This document shows, one piece after another, positions 8,761-17,581 of a stretch of 64,000 bases of DNA (positions are counted from its first letter, which is position 1; each line of letters opens with the position of its first letter). The stretch is from Flavobacterium soyae (GTDB lineage: Bacteria; Bacteroidota; Bacteroidia; Flavobacteriales; Flavobacteriaceae): contig NZ_JAJQXA010000021.1 in assembly GCF_021245985.1 (NCBI RefSeq), positions 19,372-83,371 on the forward strand, written 5' to 3'. Both the position numbers and the translations under genes were made by a program. The notes beneath the pieces are model-generated. The model saw only the letters and a list, made by a program, of their open reading frames with translations, was not told the DNA's origin and did no database searches.

Positions 8761-8852
8761 TGAAACCATATAAGTTATATAAGTTTATTTAAAAATACTT
8801 TGTGTTAATCAAAGAGAAACTAAAATTACCTTATATGACTTATATGGTTTCA
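8761..8852. repeat. long inverted repeat between two genes
   Basis: 23-nt arms 8761-8783 and 8830-8852 with one mismatch, enclosing 46 nt. Built from TATAAGT/ATATAAG words. It could act as a terminator-like hairpin, but without a T run after the stem. Confidence 0.65.
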
Positions 8853-8875
8853 AAAACAAAAACAAATACCACAAT

Positions 8876-9400
8876 ATGAAAATTATAGCCTTTGGAGGAA
8901 GTAACAGCCAGCAGTCGATTAATAAGCGTTTAGCAGCTTATGCAGCAAGTTTGTTTGAGAATGCCGAAGTTGAAGTTTTAGACTTAAACGATTATGCCAT
9001 GCCGTTATTCAGCGTTGATGTTGAGAAAGAAATCGGTCAGCATGAAATCGCAAAAGTTTTTTTAAGTAAAATTGGTGAAGCTGATATTTTGGTCATTTCA
9101 ATGGCAGAAAATAACGGAAACTATTCTGTTGCTTTCAAAAATGTTTTTGACTGGAGCTCCAGAATTGTAAAAGATATTTTCCAGCATAAACCAATGCTGT
9201 TATTGGCAACATCTCCGGGAGGAAGAGGAGGGGCATCAGTTTTAGGAATCGCTCAAAATCTTTTTCCACGTTATGGGGGCGAGATCAAAGGATCTTTTTC
9301 GCTGCCGTCTTTTAACACAAATTTTGACTTAGAACAAAATAAAATTTCAAATCCAGAACTAGATCAGGAATTGAAAAATATTATAAAATCAAGCTTTTAA
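8876..9400 (+). CDS. NAD(P)H-dependent FMN reductase
   Basis: 174 residues with a flavodoxin-like fold. N-terminal FGGSNSQQSINKRLA (residues 6-20) is the FMN phosphate-binding loop, AENNGNYSVAFKNVFDWSS (about 80-98) is the family's second FMN loop with the dimer-forming helix, and LLATSPGGRGGASVL follows. Soluble quinone/azo/chromate-reductase type. The transglutaminase gene begins 4 nt downstream, so the two are probably cotranscribed. Confidence 0.9.
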   Translation: MKIIAFGGSNSQQSINKRLAAYAASLFENAEVEVLDLNDYAMPLFSVDVEKEIGQHEIAKVFLSKIGEADILVISMAENNGNYSVAFKNVFDWSSRIVKDIFQHKPMLLLATSPGGRGGASVLGIAQNLFPRYGGEIKGSFSLPSFNTNFDLEQNKISNPELDQELKNIIKSSF

Positions 9401-9403
9401 TCA

Positions 9404-10384
9404 ATGAAAACAAGAAAGACTGGTTTTATATTCCTTTTGTTGAATATCATTTTTGCTTGTTCAACATTTGCACAGAAATATAATGAGGTTGATAAAATCG
9501 TTTTAAAATATCCCAAAAATTTTAGTACGACAGAAAAGTTAGCAGAAAGAATCAATCAGGATTTCAAATCTGATATTGATAAAGCGAGAGCCATTTACAG
9601 CTGGATTGCTTTTAATATTAGATATGATTATAATGCTTTTTTGAATCCGCAGAGGACGCAGGGCTTTTCTTATTCGACTGAAGCCGAAAAACAAAGAAAA
9701 ATCAAAGAACTGAATGATAGATTATACCAAAAAGCTTTTAGTTCTAAAAAAGCGGTCTGCGAAGGTTTTACTGCTTTGTACCAGCATTTGGCAGAATTGT
9801 CAGGTTTAAAATGTGAGATAATTAGAGGCGATTCTAAAATTTCAGTAAGAGATATTGGCCGAAAAAACACTTCTTCAAATCATGCATGGAATATTGTTTT
9901 AATTGATAGAAAATGGCGTCTAATTGATGTAACCTGGGGACAGGGATATTTTGACAGCAGTAAAGGTCGAATGGTAACTGATTTTTCATCAATTTACTTT
10001 GATACAGATCCGGATTATTTCTTCGCTAAACATTTTCCGGATTCAGGTTCTTATTTAGGAGATAAATTAAACAAGGATGATTTTCTTAACGGACCTTTAA
10101 TTTACAACAAAACAATCGAGAACGATTTTAAAATTAAATCTCCAAATTCGGGAATAACAGAAGCTAAATATGGCGATAAAATAAATGTTGAAATTAAAAA
10201 TCTGACGAAATCAGATCAGGTTTTTTATTTAAATAAAAGAAATCAGCCTGTTCTTATTAAAAATGCAAAAGAAAAAAGAGGCGGTTTAGAATTTCAAATC
10301 CTTTACGACAATAATATTGGTGATTATATTACAATTTTTGTAAACACAAATAGTATTGTTTCTTTTAAAGTTATTTCGAGATAA
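9404..10384 (+). CDS. exported transglutaminase-like protein
   Basis: 326 residues. Signal peptide MKTRKTGFIFLLLNIIFACSTFAQ; the Cys in FACS could make it a lipoprotein, but cleavage after FAQ is more likely. Transglutaminase-like core: catalytic Cys in KKAVCEGFTALY (about residue 120), His in NHAWNIVLID (about 163) and Asp in WRLIDVTWG (about 175), so the triad is intact. The C-terminal 90 residues form a second beta domain. This class usually acts as a cysteine protease or peptide ligase in the envelope; the substrate is unknown. Confidence 0.87.
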   Translation: MKTRKTGFIFLLLNIIFACSTFAQKYNEVDKIVLKYPKNFSTTEKLAERINQDFKSDIDKARAIYSWIAFNIRYDYNAFLNPQRTQGFSYSTEAEKQRKIKELNDRLYQKAFSSKKAVCEGFTALYQHLAELSGLKCEIIRGDSKISVRDIGRKNTSSNHAWNIVLIDRKWRLIDVTWGQGYFDSSKGRMVTDFSSIYFDTDPDYFFAKHFPDSGSYLGDKLNKDDFLNGPLIYNKTIENDFKIKSPNSGITEAKYGDKINVEIKNLTKSDQVFYLNKRNQPVLIKNAKEKRGGLEFQILYDNNIGDYITIFVNTNSIVSFKVISR

Positions 10385-10423
10385 AGTCAATATTGTTTAT
10401 CGATTGAGTTTTCTTCTTTTATT

Positions 10424-10446
10424 GAATTGCCGTATCTTAGCAATTC
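10424..10446 (+). promoter_or_regulatory. operator-like inverted repeat over the pncB promoter region
   Basis: GAATTGC (10424-10430) and GCAATTC (10440-10446) flank a 9-nt centre that contains TATCTTAG, one mismatch from TAnnTTTG. A palindrome around a -7 box would suit a repressor of NAD salvage, but no regulator is identified. Confidence 0.3.
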
Positions 10447-10466
10447 AGGACTTGAATTAATATGCC

Positions 10467-11642
10467 ATGGAAACAACTTTTTTGAAGTCGATCTTAGATA
10501 ATGATTTCTATAAATTCACAATGCAGCATGCTGTAATAAGGCTTTTTCCAAAGGCAAAGGTTCGATACGGATTTATAAATCGCGGAAAACATGTATTTCC
10601 GGCCGGTTTTGCAGATTTACTTCGCCGTTCTGTAGATGAACTGGCTGATCTTCGTTTAACCAAAGAAGAAAAAAATTATCTGTCACATTACTGTCCTTAT
10701 CTTGATCCGACTTATTTAGATTTTCTGCAGGGATACAGCTTCGATCCGTCAGAAGTACAGATTAGTCAGGAAGGCTCGGATATTAAAGTTACTGTTGAAG
10801 GTTTTTGGTACCGGACTATTTTATGGGAAGTTCCGCTTATGGCTTTAATTTCGGAGCTTTTTTATAAATCAAACCATTTAATTTGTTTAAATGATGAAGC
10901 TATAAAAAGCCTGACGAAAGATAAAATTGATAATTATAATAAATTAGGAGTTTCTATTTTGGAATTTGGTACAAGACGGCGCCATTCTTATGATGTTCAT
11001 AGTTTAGTAAACGAAACTTTAGGGATTTTTGGCGGACAAAGTTTTATAGGAACCAGCAATGTGCATTTTGCAATGGTCAATAATAAACGTCCGTTAGGTA
11101 CTCACGCACATGAATGGTTTATGTTTCATGCTGCGCAGTACGGCTTTAAAATGGCCAATTCGATAAGTCTTGAGCATTGGACACAAGTTTATGGAGGCGA
11201 CCTTGGAATTGCTTTAACAGACACATATACTACAGAAATATTTTTCAATCAGTTTGATAAAAAATACTCCAAACTTTTTGACGGCGTTCGGCATGACAGC
11301 GGCGATCCTATTGAGTTTGCAAAAAAGGTAATTTTGCATTATACCAAAATGGGAATTGACCCAAAATCTAAAGTTATTGTTTTTTCAGACTCGCTAAATT
11401 TTGAAAAAGTAAAAACAATAGCTGATTTCTGCCGGGATAAAATAAAAATGTTGTTCGGAATTGGAACAAATTTCACCAACGATGTAGGGCTTCCGGCAAT
11501 GAATATGGTGATAAAATTAACCGATACAAAACCCGATAATATACATTGGCAGGGTGTAGTTAAACTTTCTGACGAAAAAAACAAAAATACGGGAACGCCC
11601 GAAATGATTGCTTTGGCAAAAGAAGTACTCGGAATAAAATAG
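10467..11642 (+). CDS. pncB: nicotinate phosphoribosyltransferase
   Basis: 391 residues. NAD salvage: nicotinate plus PRPP to nicotinate mononucleotide, ATP-driven. PncB features are DNDFYKFTMQHAV at residues 11-23, YGFINRG, EFGTRRRHSYDVH (about 166-178), FIGTSNVHFA, GTHAHEWFMFHA and the RHDSGDP PRPP-binding loop near 275. Length and motifs match the bacterial enzyme. Single gene with a short leader. Confidence 0.96.
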   Translation: METTFLKSILDNDFYKFTMQHAVIRLFPKAKVRYGFINRGKHVFPAGFADLLRRSVDELADLRLTKEEKNYLSHYCPYLDPTYLDFLQGYSFDPSEVQISQEGSDIKVTVEGFWYRTILWEVPLMALISELFYKSNHLICLNDEAIKSLTKDKIDNYNKLGVSILEFGTRRRHSYDVHSLVNETLGIFGGQSFIGTSNVHFAMVNNKRPLGTHAHEWFMFHAAQYGFKMANSISLEHWTQVYGGDLGIALTDTYTTEIFFNQFDKKYSKLFDGVRHDSGDPIEFAKKVILHYTKMGIDPKSKVIVFSDSLNFEKVKTIADFCRDKIKMLFGIGTNFTNDVGLPAMNMVIKLTDTKPDNIHWQGVVKLSDEKNKNTGTPEMIALAKEVLGIK

Positions 11643-11803
11643 TATTTTTTTGTTTCATCGCTGCTTTTTCATATTTTTAGTGCTTGTATTATTTTATAAT
11701 CAATTTAAATAGAATTTAAACCTATTTTATTGATAACTTTAAAATGATACACTTTCATTTTTTGCAGAGAAATGGTACATTAGCCAAAAATCCAATTCAC
11801 CTT

Positions 11804-13672
11804 ATGCTAGAGCAAAATCAATATACCGAAGATAATATTCGATCACTCGACTGGAAAGAACATATCCGTATGCGTCCCGGGATGTATATCGGAAAATTGG
11901 GAGACGGATCTTCGCCGGATGATGGTATTTACATCCTTTTAAAAGAGGTTTTAGATAACTGTATCGATGAGTTCGTAATGGGCTCAGGAAAAACTATTGA
12001 GGTAACGATAAAAGATAAAACGGTTTCTGTTCGTGATTACGGACGTGGAATCCCGTTGGGAAAAGTGGTCGATGTAGTTTCGAAAATGAATACGGGTGGA
12101 AAATACGATTCTAAAGCTTTCCAGAAATCAGTTGGTTTGAACGGTGTCGGAACAAAAGCGGTAAATGCGCTTTCAAATTATTTCCGTGTTGAATCTGTTC
12201 GTGATGATAAACAAAAAGGAGCAGAGTTTTCTGCCGGAAATTTAGTTCTTGAAGAAGATATAATCGAAACCACAAAGAGAAAAGGAACAAAAGTAACTTT
12301 TACGCCAGACGAAACGATTTTCAAAAACTATAAATTCCGTTTAGAATACGTTATTAAAATGGTTAAAAACTATTGTTATCTAAACAATGGTTTGACTATT
12401 ATTTTTAACGGAGAAAAATACTATTCAGAAAATGGACTTCGTGATTTATTAGAAGAAACAATCAGTGAAGAAGATTTAGAATATCCAATTATCCACTTAA
12501 AAGAGCATGATATCGAGGTTGCGCTTACGCATAGTAAAACGCAGTACAGTGAAGAATATCACTCTTTTGTAAACGGTCAGAATACAACACAGGGAGGAAC
12601 GCACTTAGCGGCCTATCGTGAAGCAGTTGTAAAAACGATTCGTGAGTTTTACAATAAGAATTTCGAAGCATCAGATGTTCGTAAATCTATTGTAAGTGCA
12701 ATTAGTATTAAAGTTATGGAACCCGTTTTTGAGTCTCAGACCAAAACAAAATTAGGTTCTACAGATATGGGTTCTGATGACGGAACGCCAGCGGTTTCTG
12801 TTCGTACTTTCGTTAACGATTTTATCAAAACGAAATTAGACAATTACCTGCATAAAAATCCAACAACCGCGGAAGCTTTACTGCGTAAAATTCTTCAAGC
12901 CGAACGCGAGCGAAAAGAATTATCAGGAATTAGAAAACTGGCGACAGATCGTGCTAAAAAAGCTAATCTTCACAATAAAAAATTAAGAGACTGCCGTGCG
13001 CATCTTCCAGATACCAAAAATCCAAGAAACTTAGAAAGCACGCTTTTTATTACTGAGGGAGATTCGGCTTCCGGATCAATTACAAAGTCGCGTGACGTAA
13101 ATACACAAGCCGTTTTCAGTTTGCGTGGTAAGCCTTTGAATTCATACGGAATGACTAAAAAAATTGTGTATGAAAACGAAGAGTTCAATTTACTGCAAGC
13201 AGCGCTTGATATCGAAGATGGATTAGAAAAATTACGCTACAACAACATCGTAATCGCAACCGATGCCGATGTCGATGGAATGCACATTCGCTTATTGCTG
13301 ATTACGTTTTTTCTTCAGTTTTTTCCTGAATTAATCAAAGAAGGGCATTTGTACATTTTGCAGACACCGCTTTTCAGGGTTAGAAACAAAAAAGAAACAA
13401 TTTATTGCTATTCTGAAGATGAAAGAAAAGACGCTATCGAAAAACTAAAACCAAAACCGGAAATCACCCGATTTAAAGGTTTGGGAGAGATTTCGCCAGA
13501 TGAGTTCAAGAACTTTATTGGAGACACGATCCGCCTTGATCCGGTTATGATGGATAAACATACTTCGATTGAGCAGTTGTTATCTTTTTATATGGGGAAA
13601 AATACACCGGACAGACAAGATTTTATTATCAAGAATTTGAAGGTTGAAATTGATGAGTTTGAGGAGGTTTAA
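11804..13672 (+). CDS. parE: DNA topoisomerase IV subunit B (ParE-like)
   Basis: 622 residues. Type IIA topoisomerase ATPase/TOPRIM subunit. The GHKL ATP site has EVLDNCIDE, the RDYGRGIPLG loop and GLNGVGTKAVNALS; then transducer and TOPRIM with TEGDSASGS and DADVDGMHIRLLL; C-terminal RFKGLGEISPDEF. I chose MLEQNQYTED at 11804 rather than the ATG at 11744, because the extra 20 residues are not typical of the family. Without the E. coli GyrB insertion, the length suits the Bacteroidota ParE lineage. parC follows after 56 nt, probably in one operon. Confidence 0.94.
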   Translation: MLEQNQYTEDNIRSLDWKEHIRMRPGMYIGKLGDGSSPDDGIYILLKEVLDNCIDEFVMGSGKTIEVTIKDKTVSVRDYGRGIPLGKVVDVVSKMNTGGKYDSKAFQKSVGLNGVGTKAVNALSNYFRVESVRDDKQKGAEFSAGNLVLEEDIIETTKRKGTKVTFTPDETIFKNYKFRLEYVIKMVKNYCYLNNGLTIIFNGEKYYSENGLRDLLEETISEEDLEYPIIHLKEHDIEVALTHSKTQYSEEYHSFVNGQNTTQGGTHLAAYREAVVKTIREFYNKNFEASDVRKSIVSAISIKVMEPVFESQTKTKLGSTDMGSDDGTPAVSVRTFVNDFIKTKLDNYLHKNPTTAEALLRKILQAERERKELSGIRKLATDRAKKANLHNKKLRDCRAHLPDTKNPRNLESTLFITEGDSASGSITKSRDVNTQAVFSLRGKPLNSYGMTKKIVYENEEFNLLQAALDIEDGLEKLRYNNIVIATDADVDGMHIRLLLITFFLQFFPELIKEGHLYILQTPLFRVRNKKETIYCYSEDERKDAIEKLKPKPEITRFKGLGEISPDEFKNFIGDTIRLDPVMMDKHTSIEQLLSFYMGKNTPDRQDFIIKNLKVEIDEFEEV

Positions 13673-13728
13673 AAGATAATAAAAAGAATTATAGAAGAAT
13701 TTTTTAGTAGTTATACTGAACAAAATAT

Positions 13729-16449
13729 ATGAAAGACGAAGAAGACGATAACATAATTCCAAACGACGACGAGAATAATCAAGATGAAAACCTGATGGAT
13801 GATAATCAGGATGGAGATGACGAGGATATTATCAACGTAGATGCTAAACACTTTGAAGGACAGCATTTTTACGAAAATCAGGAAGAAGAAGGAGAAGACG
13901 TTATTACCAAAGTAACGGGAATGTACAAAGACTGGTTTTTGGATTATGCTTCGTACGTAATTTTGGAACGTGCAGTTCCTGCTATCGAGGACGGATTTAA
14001 ACCGGTTCAGCGTCGTATTATGCACTCTTTAAAAGAGCTGGATGATGGTCGTTATAATAAAGTTGCCAATGTTGTTGGTCACACCATGCAGTATCACCCA
14101 CACGGAGATGCGAGTATTGGTGATGCAATGGTACAAATTGGTCAAAAAGATTTATTAATTGACTGTCAGGGAAACTGGGGAAATATTTTAACAGGTGATG
14201 GAGCTGCAGCTTCTCGTTATATTGAGGCACGTTTATCTAAATTTGCTTTGGAGGTTTTGTATTCTCCAAAAATTACAGATTGGGGTGTTTCGTACGATGG
14301 TCGTCGTGCAGAACCAAACAATCTTCCGGTAAAATTTCCATTGCTTTTGGCTCAGGGAGCAGAAGGTATTGCGGTTGGACTTTCGACAAAAGTTTTACCA
14401 CATAATTTCAATGAATTAATTGATGCTTCGATAAAGATTCTGAAAGGAAAACCTTTTACGCTTTATCCTGATTTTATGACTGCAGGTATTGCCGACGTTT
14501 CGAATTATAACGACGGAATGCGTGGCGGACGTGTACGTGTACGTGCTAAAATTTCGCAATTAGACAAAAATACACTGGTAATTACGCAGATTCCGTTTTC
14601 GACCAATACATCGACTTTAATTGACAGTATTTTGAAAGCCAATGATAAAGGTAAAATCAAAATCAAGAAAATTGAAGACAATACTGCTGCCGATGTTGAG
14701 ATTTTAATTCATCTTTTTCCGGGCGTTTCACCAGATAAAACAATCGATGCTTTGTTTGCTTTTACAGCCTGCGAAACATCTGTTGCGCCTTTAGGATGTG
14801 TTATTGAAGATAATAAGCCGTTGTTTATTGGGGTTTCTGAAATGTTGAAAATTTCGACACACAGAACGGTTGATTTACTTCGTCAGGAATTAGAAATTCA
14901 TTTAGAAGAATTAAAAAATAAGTGGCATTTCTCTACTTTAGAAAAAATATTCATTCGTGAAGAAATGTATATTGATTTCAAATTGTATGGAGACAGAGAA
15001 TCGCTTTACAAATACTTATACGATCGTTTTGAGCCTTTCAAAAAATCATTTGTCAGAGAAATCACCGACGATGATTTACAGCGTTTAACTCAAATCCCAA
15101 TGATTCGTATTACTCGTTTCGACTCTGATAAAGCCGATGAATTGATTTCAAGGTTAGAAGAGGAAATGAAAGAGGTTGAGTATAATCTGGAGCATTTAAC
15201 AGATTTTGCAGTTGCATATTTTACCAAATTAAAAGAGAAATACGGAAAAGGCCGTGAACGCCAGACTGAACTTCGTGTTTTTGATAATGTTGAGGCTACA
15301 AAAGTAGTTTTGCGTAACACAAAACTATTTGTAAACAGAGAAGAAGGTTTCGTTGGAACCAGCTTAAAGAAAGACGAATACGTAGCTGATTGTTCTGATA
15401 TTGATGATGTAATTGTGTTTTTACGCGACGGTAAAATGATGATTACAAAAGTCGATGCCAAAACTTTTATAGGAAAAGATATTATACACGTTGCTGTTTT
15501 TGATAAGAGTGATAAGCGTACTATTTATAATATGATGTATCGTGATGGTAAATCAGGACCTTCGTATATAAAACGTTTCAACGTTACTGGAGTAACGCGT
15601 GATAAAGCTTATGATTTAACAAACGGAACTAATGGTTCGCAGGTTGTTTATTTTTCACATAATCCAAACGGAGAAGCTGAGGTTGTTACCATATTACTAC
15701 GTCAGGTTGGAACTATCAAAAAATTAAAATTTGATATTGATTTTGCCAAATTAGCGATTAAAGGACGTGCATCAAAAGGAAATTTGGTAACGAAATATCC
15801 AATCAAGAAAATTGAATTAAAAGAAAAAGGAATTTCGACTTTACTGCCAAGAAAAGTTTGGTTTGATGATACTGTAAAACGTTTAAATGTTGATGCCAGA
15901 GGTGAATTGTTAGGTGAATTTAAACCAAGCGATAAAATCTTAGTTATAAGCCAGACAGGTAAATTAAAAGTGATTATTCCTGAATTATCGACTCATTTTG
16001 AAGAAGATATGATTGTTTTGGAGAAATGGAAACCTAAAAAACCAATTTCGGCTATTTATTATGATGGAGAAAAAGAGCGTTATTTCCTGAAACGTTTCCT
16101 TGTTGAAAATGAAGGTAAAGAAGAAAGCTTTATTACAGACCATCCAAATTCACAGTTAGAAATTGTATCTACAGATTATCGTCCGGTGGCACAATTGGTT
16201 TTTGCGAAAGTAAAAGGAGTTCAAAAAGAAGATTTGCATATTGATGTTGAAGATTTTATAGCCGTAAAAGGTTTTAAAGCTTTAGGAAATCAATTAACTA
16301 CAGATAAATTAAAGCAGGTAAATTTATTAGACCCGCTTCCTTATGAAGAACCGGTCGAAGAAATTCCTGAAAAACCTGAATTATCAGAAGATGATCCTGT
16401 TGAAACAGAATTAGACGACGATGGCCAGATAGGTTTAGTTTTAGACTAA
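13729..16449 (+). CDS. parC: DNA topoisomerase IV subunit A (ParC-like)
   Basis: 906 residues. Catalytic Tyr164 lies in AAASRYIEARLS; the QRDR reads YHPHGDASIGDAMVQ (122-136), so the position equivalent to E. coli GyrA Ser83 is Ala. An N-terminal extension of about 60 residues is strongly acidic, and the C-terminus (last 40 residues) is also acidic (EEPVEEIPEKPE). The C-terminal beta-pinwheel is divergent. With parE it decatenates replicated chromosomes. Confidence 0.94.
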   Translation: MKDEEDDNIIPNDDENNQDENLMDDNQDGDDEDIINVDAKHFEGQHFYENQEEEGEDVITKVTGMYKDWFLDYASYVILERAVPAIEDGFKPVQRRIMHSLKELDDGRYNKVANVVGHTMQYHPHGDASIGDAMVQIGQKDLLIDCQGNWGNILTGDGAAASRYIEARLSKFALEVLYSPKITDWGVSYDGRRAEPNNLPVKFPLLLAQGAEGIAVGLSTKVLPHNFNELIDASIKILKGKPFTLYPDFMTAGIADVSNYNDGMRGGRVRVRAKISQLDKNTLVITQIPFSTNTSTLIDSILKANDKGKIKIKKIEDNTAADVEILIHLFPGVSPDKTIDALFAFTACETSVAPLGCVIEDNKPLFIGVSEMLKISTHRTVDLLRQELEIHLEELKNKWHFSTLEKIFIREEMYIDFKLYGDRESLYKYLYDRFEPFKKSFVREITDDDLQRLTQIPMIRITRFDSDKADELISRLEEEMKEVEYNLEHLTDFAVAYFTKLKEKYGKGRERQTELRVFDNVEATKVVLRNTKLFVNREEGFVGTSLKKDEYVADCSDIDDVIVFLRDGKMMITKVDAKTFIGKDIIHVAVFDKSDKRTIYNMMYRDGKSGPSYIKRFNVTGVTRDKAYDLTNGTNGSQVVYFSHNPNGEAEVVTILLRQVGTIKKLKFDIDFAKLAIKGRASKGNLVTKYPIKKIELKEKGISTLLPRKVWFDDTVKRLNVDARGELLGEFKPSDKILVISQTGKLKVIIPELSTHFEEDMIVLEKWKPKKPISAIYYDGEKERYFLKRFLVENEGKEESFITDHPNSQLEIVSTDYRPVAQLVFAKVKGVQKEDLHIDVEDFIAVKGFKALGNQLTTDKLKQVNLLDPLPYEEPVEEIPEKPELSEDDPVETELDDDGQIGLVLD

Positions 16450-16455
16450 AAAATG

Positions 16456-16489
16456 AAAAACGCTAAGATTAATTTCTTAGCGTTTTTTA
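16456..16489 (+). terminator. intrinsic terminator after parC
   Basis: AACGCTAAG (16459-16467) pairs with CTTAGCGTT (16475-16483), followed by a run of T. Confidence 0.85.
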
Positions 16490-16544
16490 TTCCAATAACT
16501 TAATAAATTACCTTAAAGTTATATTTTTATAATTTATGACAGAC

Positions 16545-16574
16545 TTCTTATTGCTATTCACCAGCCTAAATTTG
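16545..16574 (+). promoter_or_regulatory. promoter for the small lipoprotein gene
   Basis: TTCT (16545-16548), 18 nt, TAAATTTG (16567-16574), followed by a leader of about 30 nt. Confidence 0.4.
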
Positions 16575-16607
16575 TTTTTGAAAAGAATTACAAATTAAAA
16601 AAGAAGA

Positions 16608-16937
16608 ATGAAAAATAAATTGTTTTTTTTAATATTACTACTTTGTTCTTGTACCGGCAAAGATGAATTGAATGGTTATGTTTATGATTATGATACAGAA
16701 CAACCAATTAAAAATGTGTATGTAAATATTAAAGACGATACCACTCAAACAGATAGTACTGGTTATTTTAGTATGAAAGTAAAGTCAAATTTACCTTGTA
16801 CAATATTTTTGCAAAGAGAAGGTTATGCTTCTAAAAGGATATGCAGAAAACCAGATTCTTTGGGGAAATTTTCAAAGAAAAGTTTAAAGTATAATAGATT
16901 TTATATGTATAATAAAGAGAGCGATTTTTCTAAATAG
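16608..16937 (+). CDS. small carboxypeptidase-regulatory-like lipoprotein
   Basis: 109 residues. Lipoprotein signal KLFFLILLLCSC with the lipid-bearing Cys at about 15. The rest is one CarboxypepD_reg-like sandwich (ELNGYVYDYDTEQPIKNVYV, TDSTGYFSMKV, FLQREGYASKR). Probably a periplasmic or surface lipoprotein; role unknown. Its 3' end is 12 nt from the convergent exonuclease gene. Confidence 0.75.
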   Translation: MKNKLFFLILLLCSCTGKDELNGYVYDYDTEQPIKNVYVNIKDDTTQTDSTGYFSMKVKSNLPCTIFLQREGYASKRICRKPDSLGKFSKKSLKYNRFYMYNKESDFSK

Positions 16938-16949
16938 ATTCAGAAATAA

Positions 16950-17579
16950 TTAATACTTAAACAGAGAATTCAAATTAATTGCTTTTTTGTCTCTCAATTT
17001 CTTTACAATTTTCAGAAACGCTATTGCAGTTATATAAGCATCGCCCAAAGCAGTATGCCGGTCTTTCTTTGAAATATCAAACTTATCTGCAAGATCGTCT
17101 AATGTATAATGATCTTTTCGTTCAAACAAATGCGATTTAATTAAAGTTCTTTTATACAAATAAGCCGTATCTAAAGTTTTGTTGGTAAGTTGAGGTAAAT
17201 TATTTCTTTCCAATGCTTTATTAATCATTGTAACATCAAAAATAGTATGATGTGCAATGATAATAGAATCTCCAAGAAAAGATAAAAATTGTTCTAAAGC
17301 CTCTAATTCAGATGGGTGTTTAATAATAAAATCTCTTAAAATTCCGTGAATCTGGGCTGTAGATTTATCATAATGATCTTGCTGCAGATAAATTTCAAAA
17401 CTATTTTGAACCGAGATTGTTCCGTTTTGGAGAATCAGGGCGCCAATACATAAAATACGATCATTTTCATAATCGAATCCCGTAGTTTCAGTATCCAGAA
17501 CAACAAACCGGGTTTCTTCGATAGTGATATTTTCATCGAAGAGATTTTCTTCTTTTTTCCAAAAATTAAATAAACCCAT
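16950..17579 (-). CDS. DnaQ-like 3'-5' exonuclease
   Basis: 209 residues, DEDDh exonuclease domain. ExoI VLDTETTGFDYEND (about 28-41), ExoII region IIAHHTIFDVTMINKAL (about 108-124) and ExoIII KKDRHTALGDAYITA (about 174-188) with the catalytic His and Asp. Too small for a PolC fusion; similar to DNA polymerase III epsilon. Separated by 2 nt from the upstream cNMP/CBS/DUF294 gene, a pairing also known from other bacteria, so the two likely act in one nucleotide-related process rather than in replication proofreading. Confidence 0.88.
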   Translation of the reverse strand: MGLFNFWKKEENLFDENITIEETRFVVLDTETTGFDYENDRILCIGALILQNGTISVQNSFEIYLQQDHYDKSTAQIHGILRDFIIKHPSELEALEQFLSFLGDSIIIAHHTIFDVTMINKALERNNLPQLTNKTLDTAYLYKRTLIKSHLFERKDHYTLDDLADKFDISKKDRHTALGDAYITAIAFLKIVKKLRDKKAINLNSLFKY

Positions 17580-17581
17580 CG

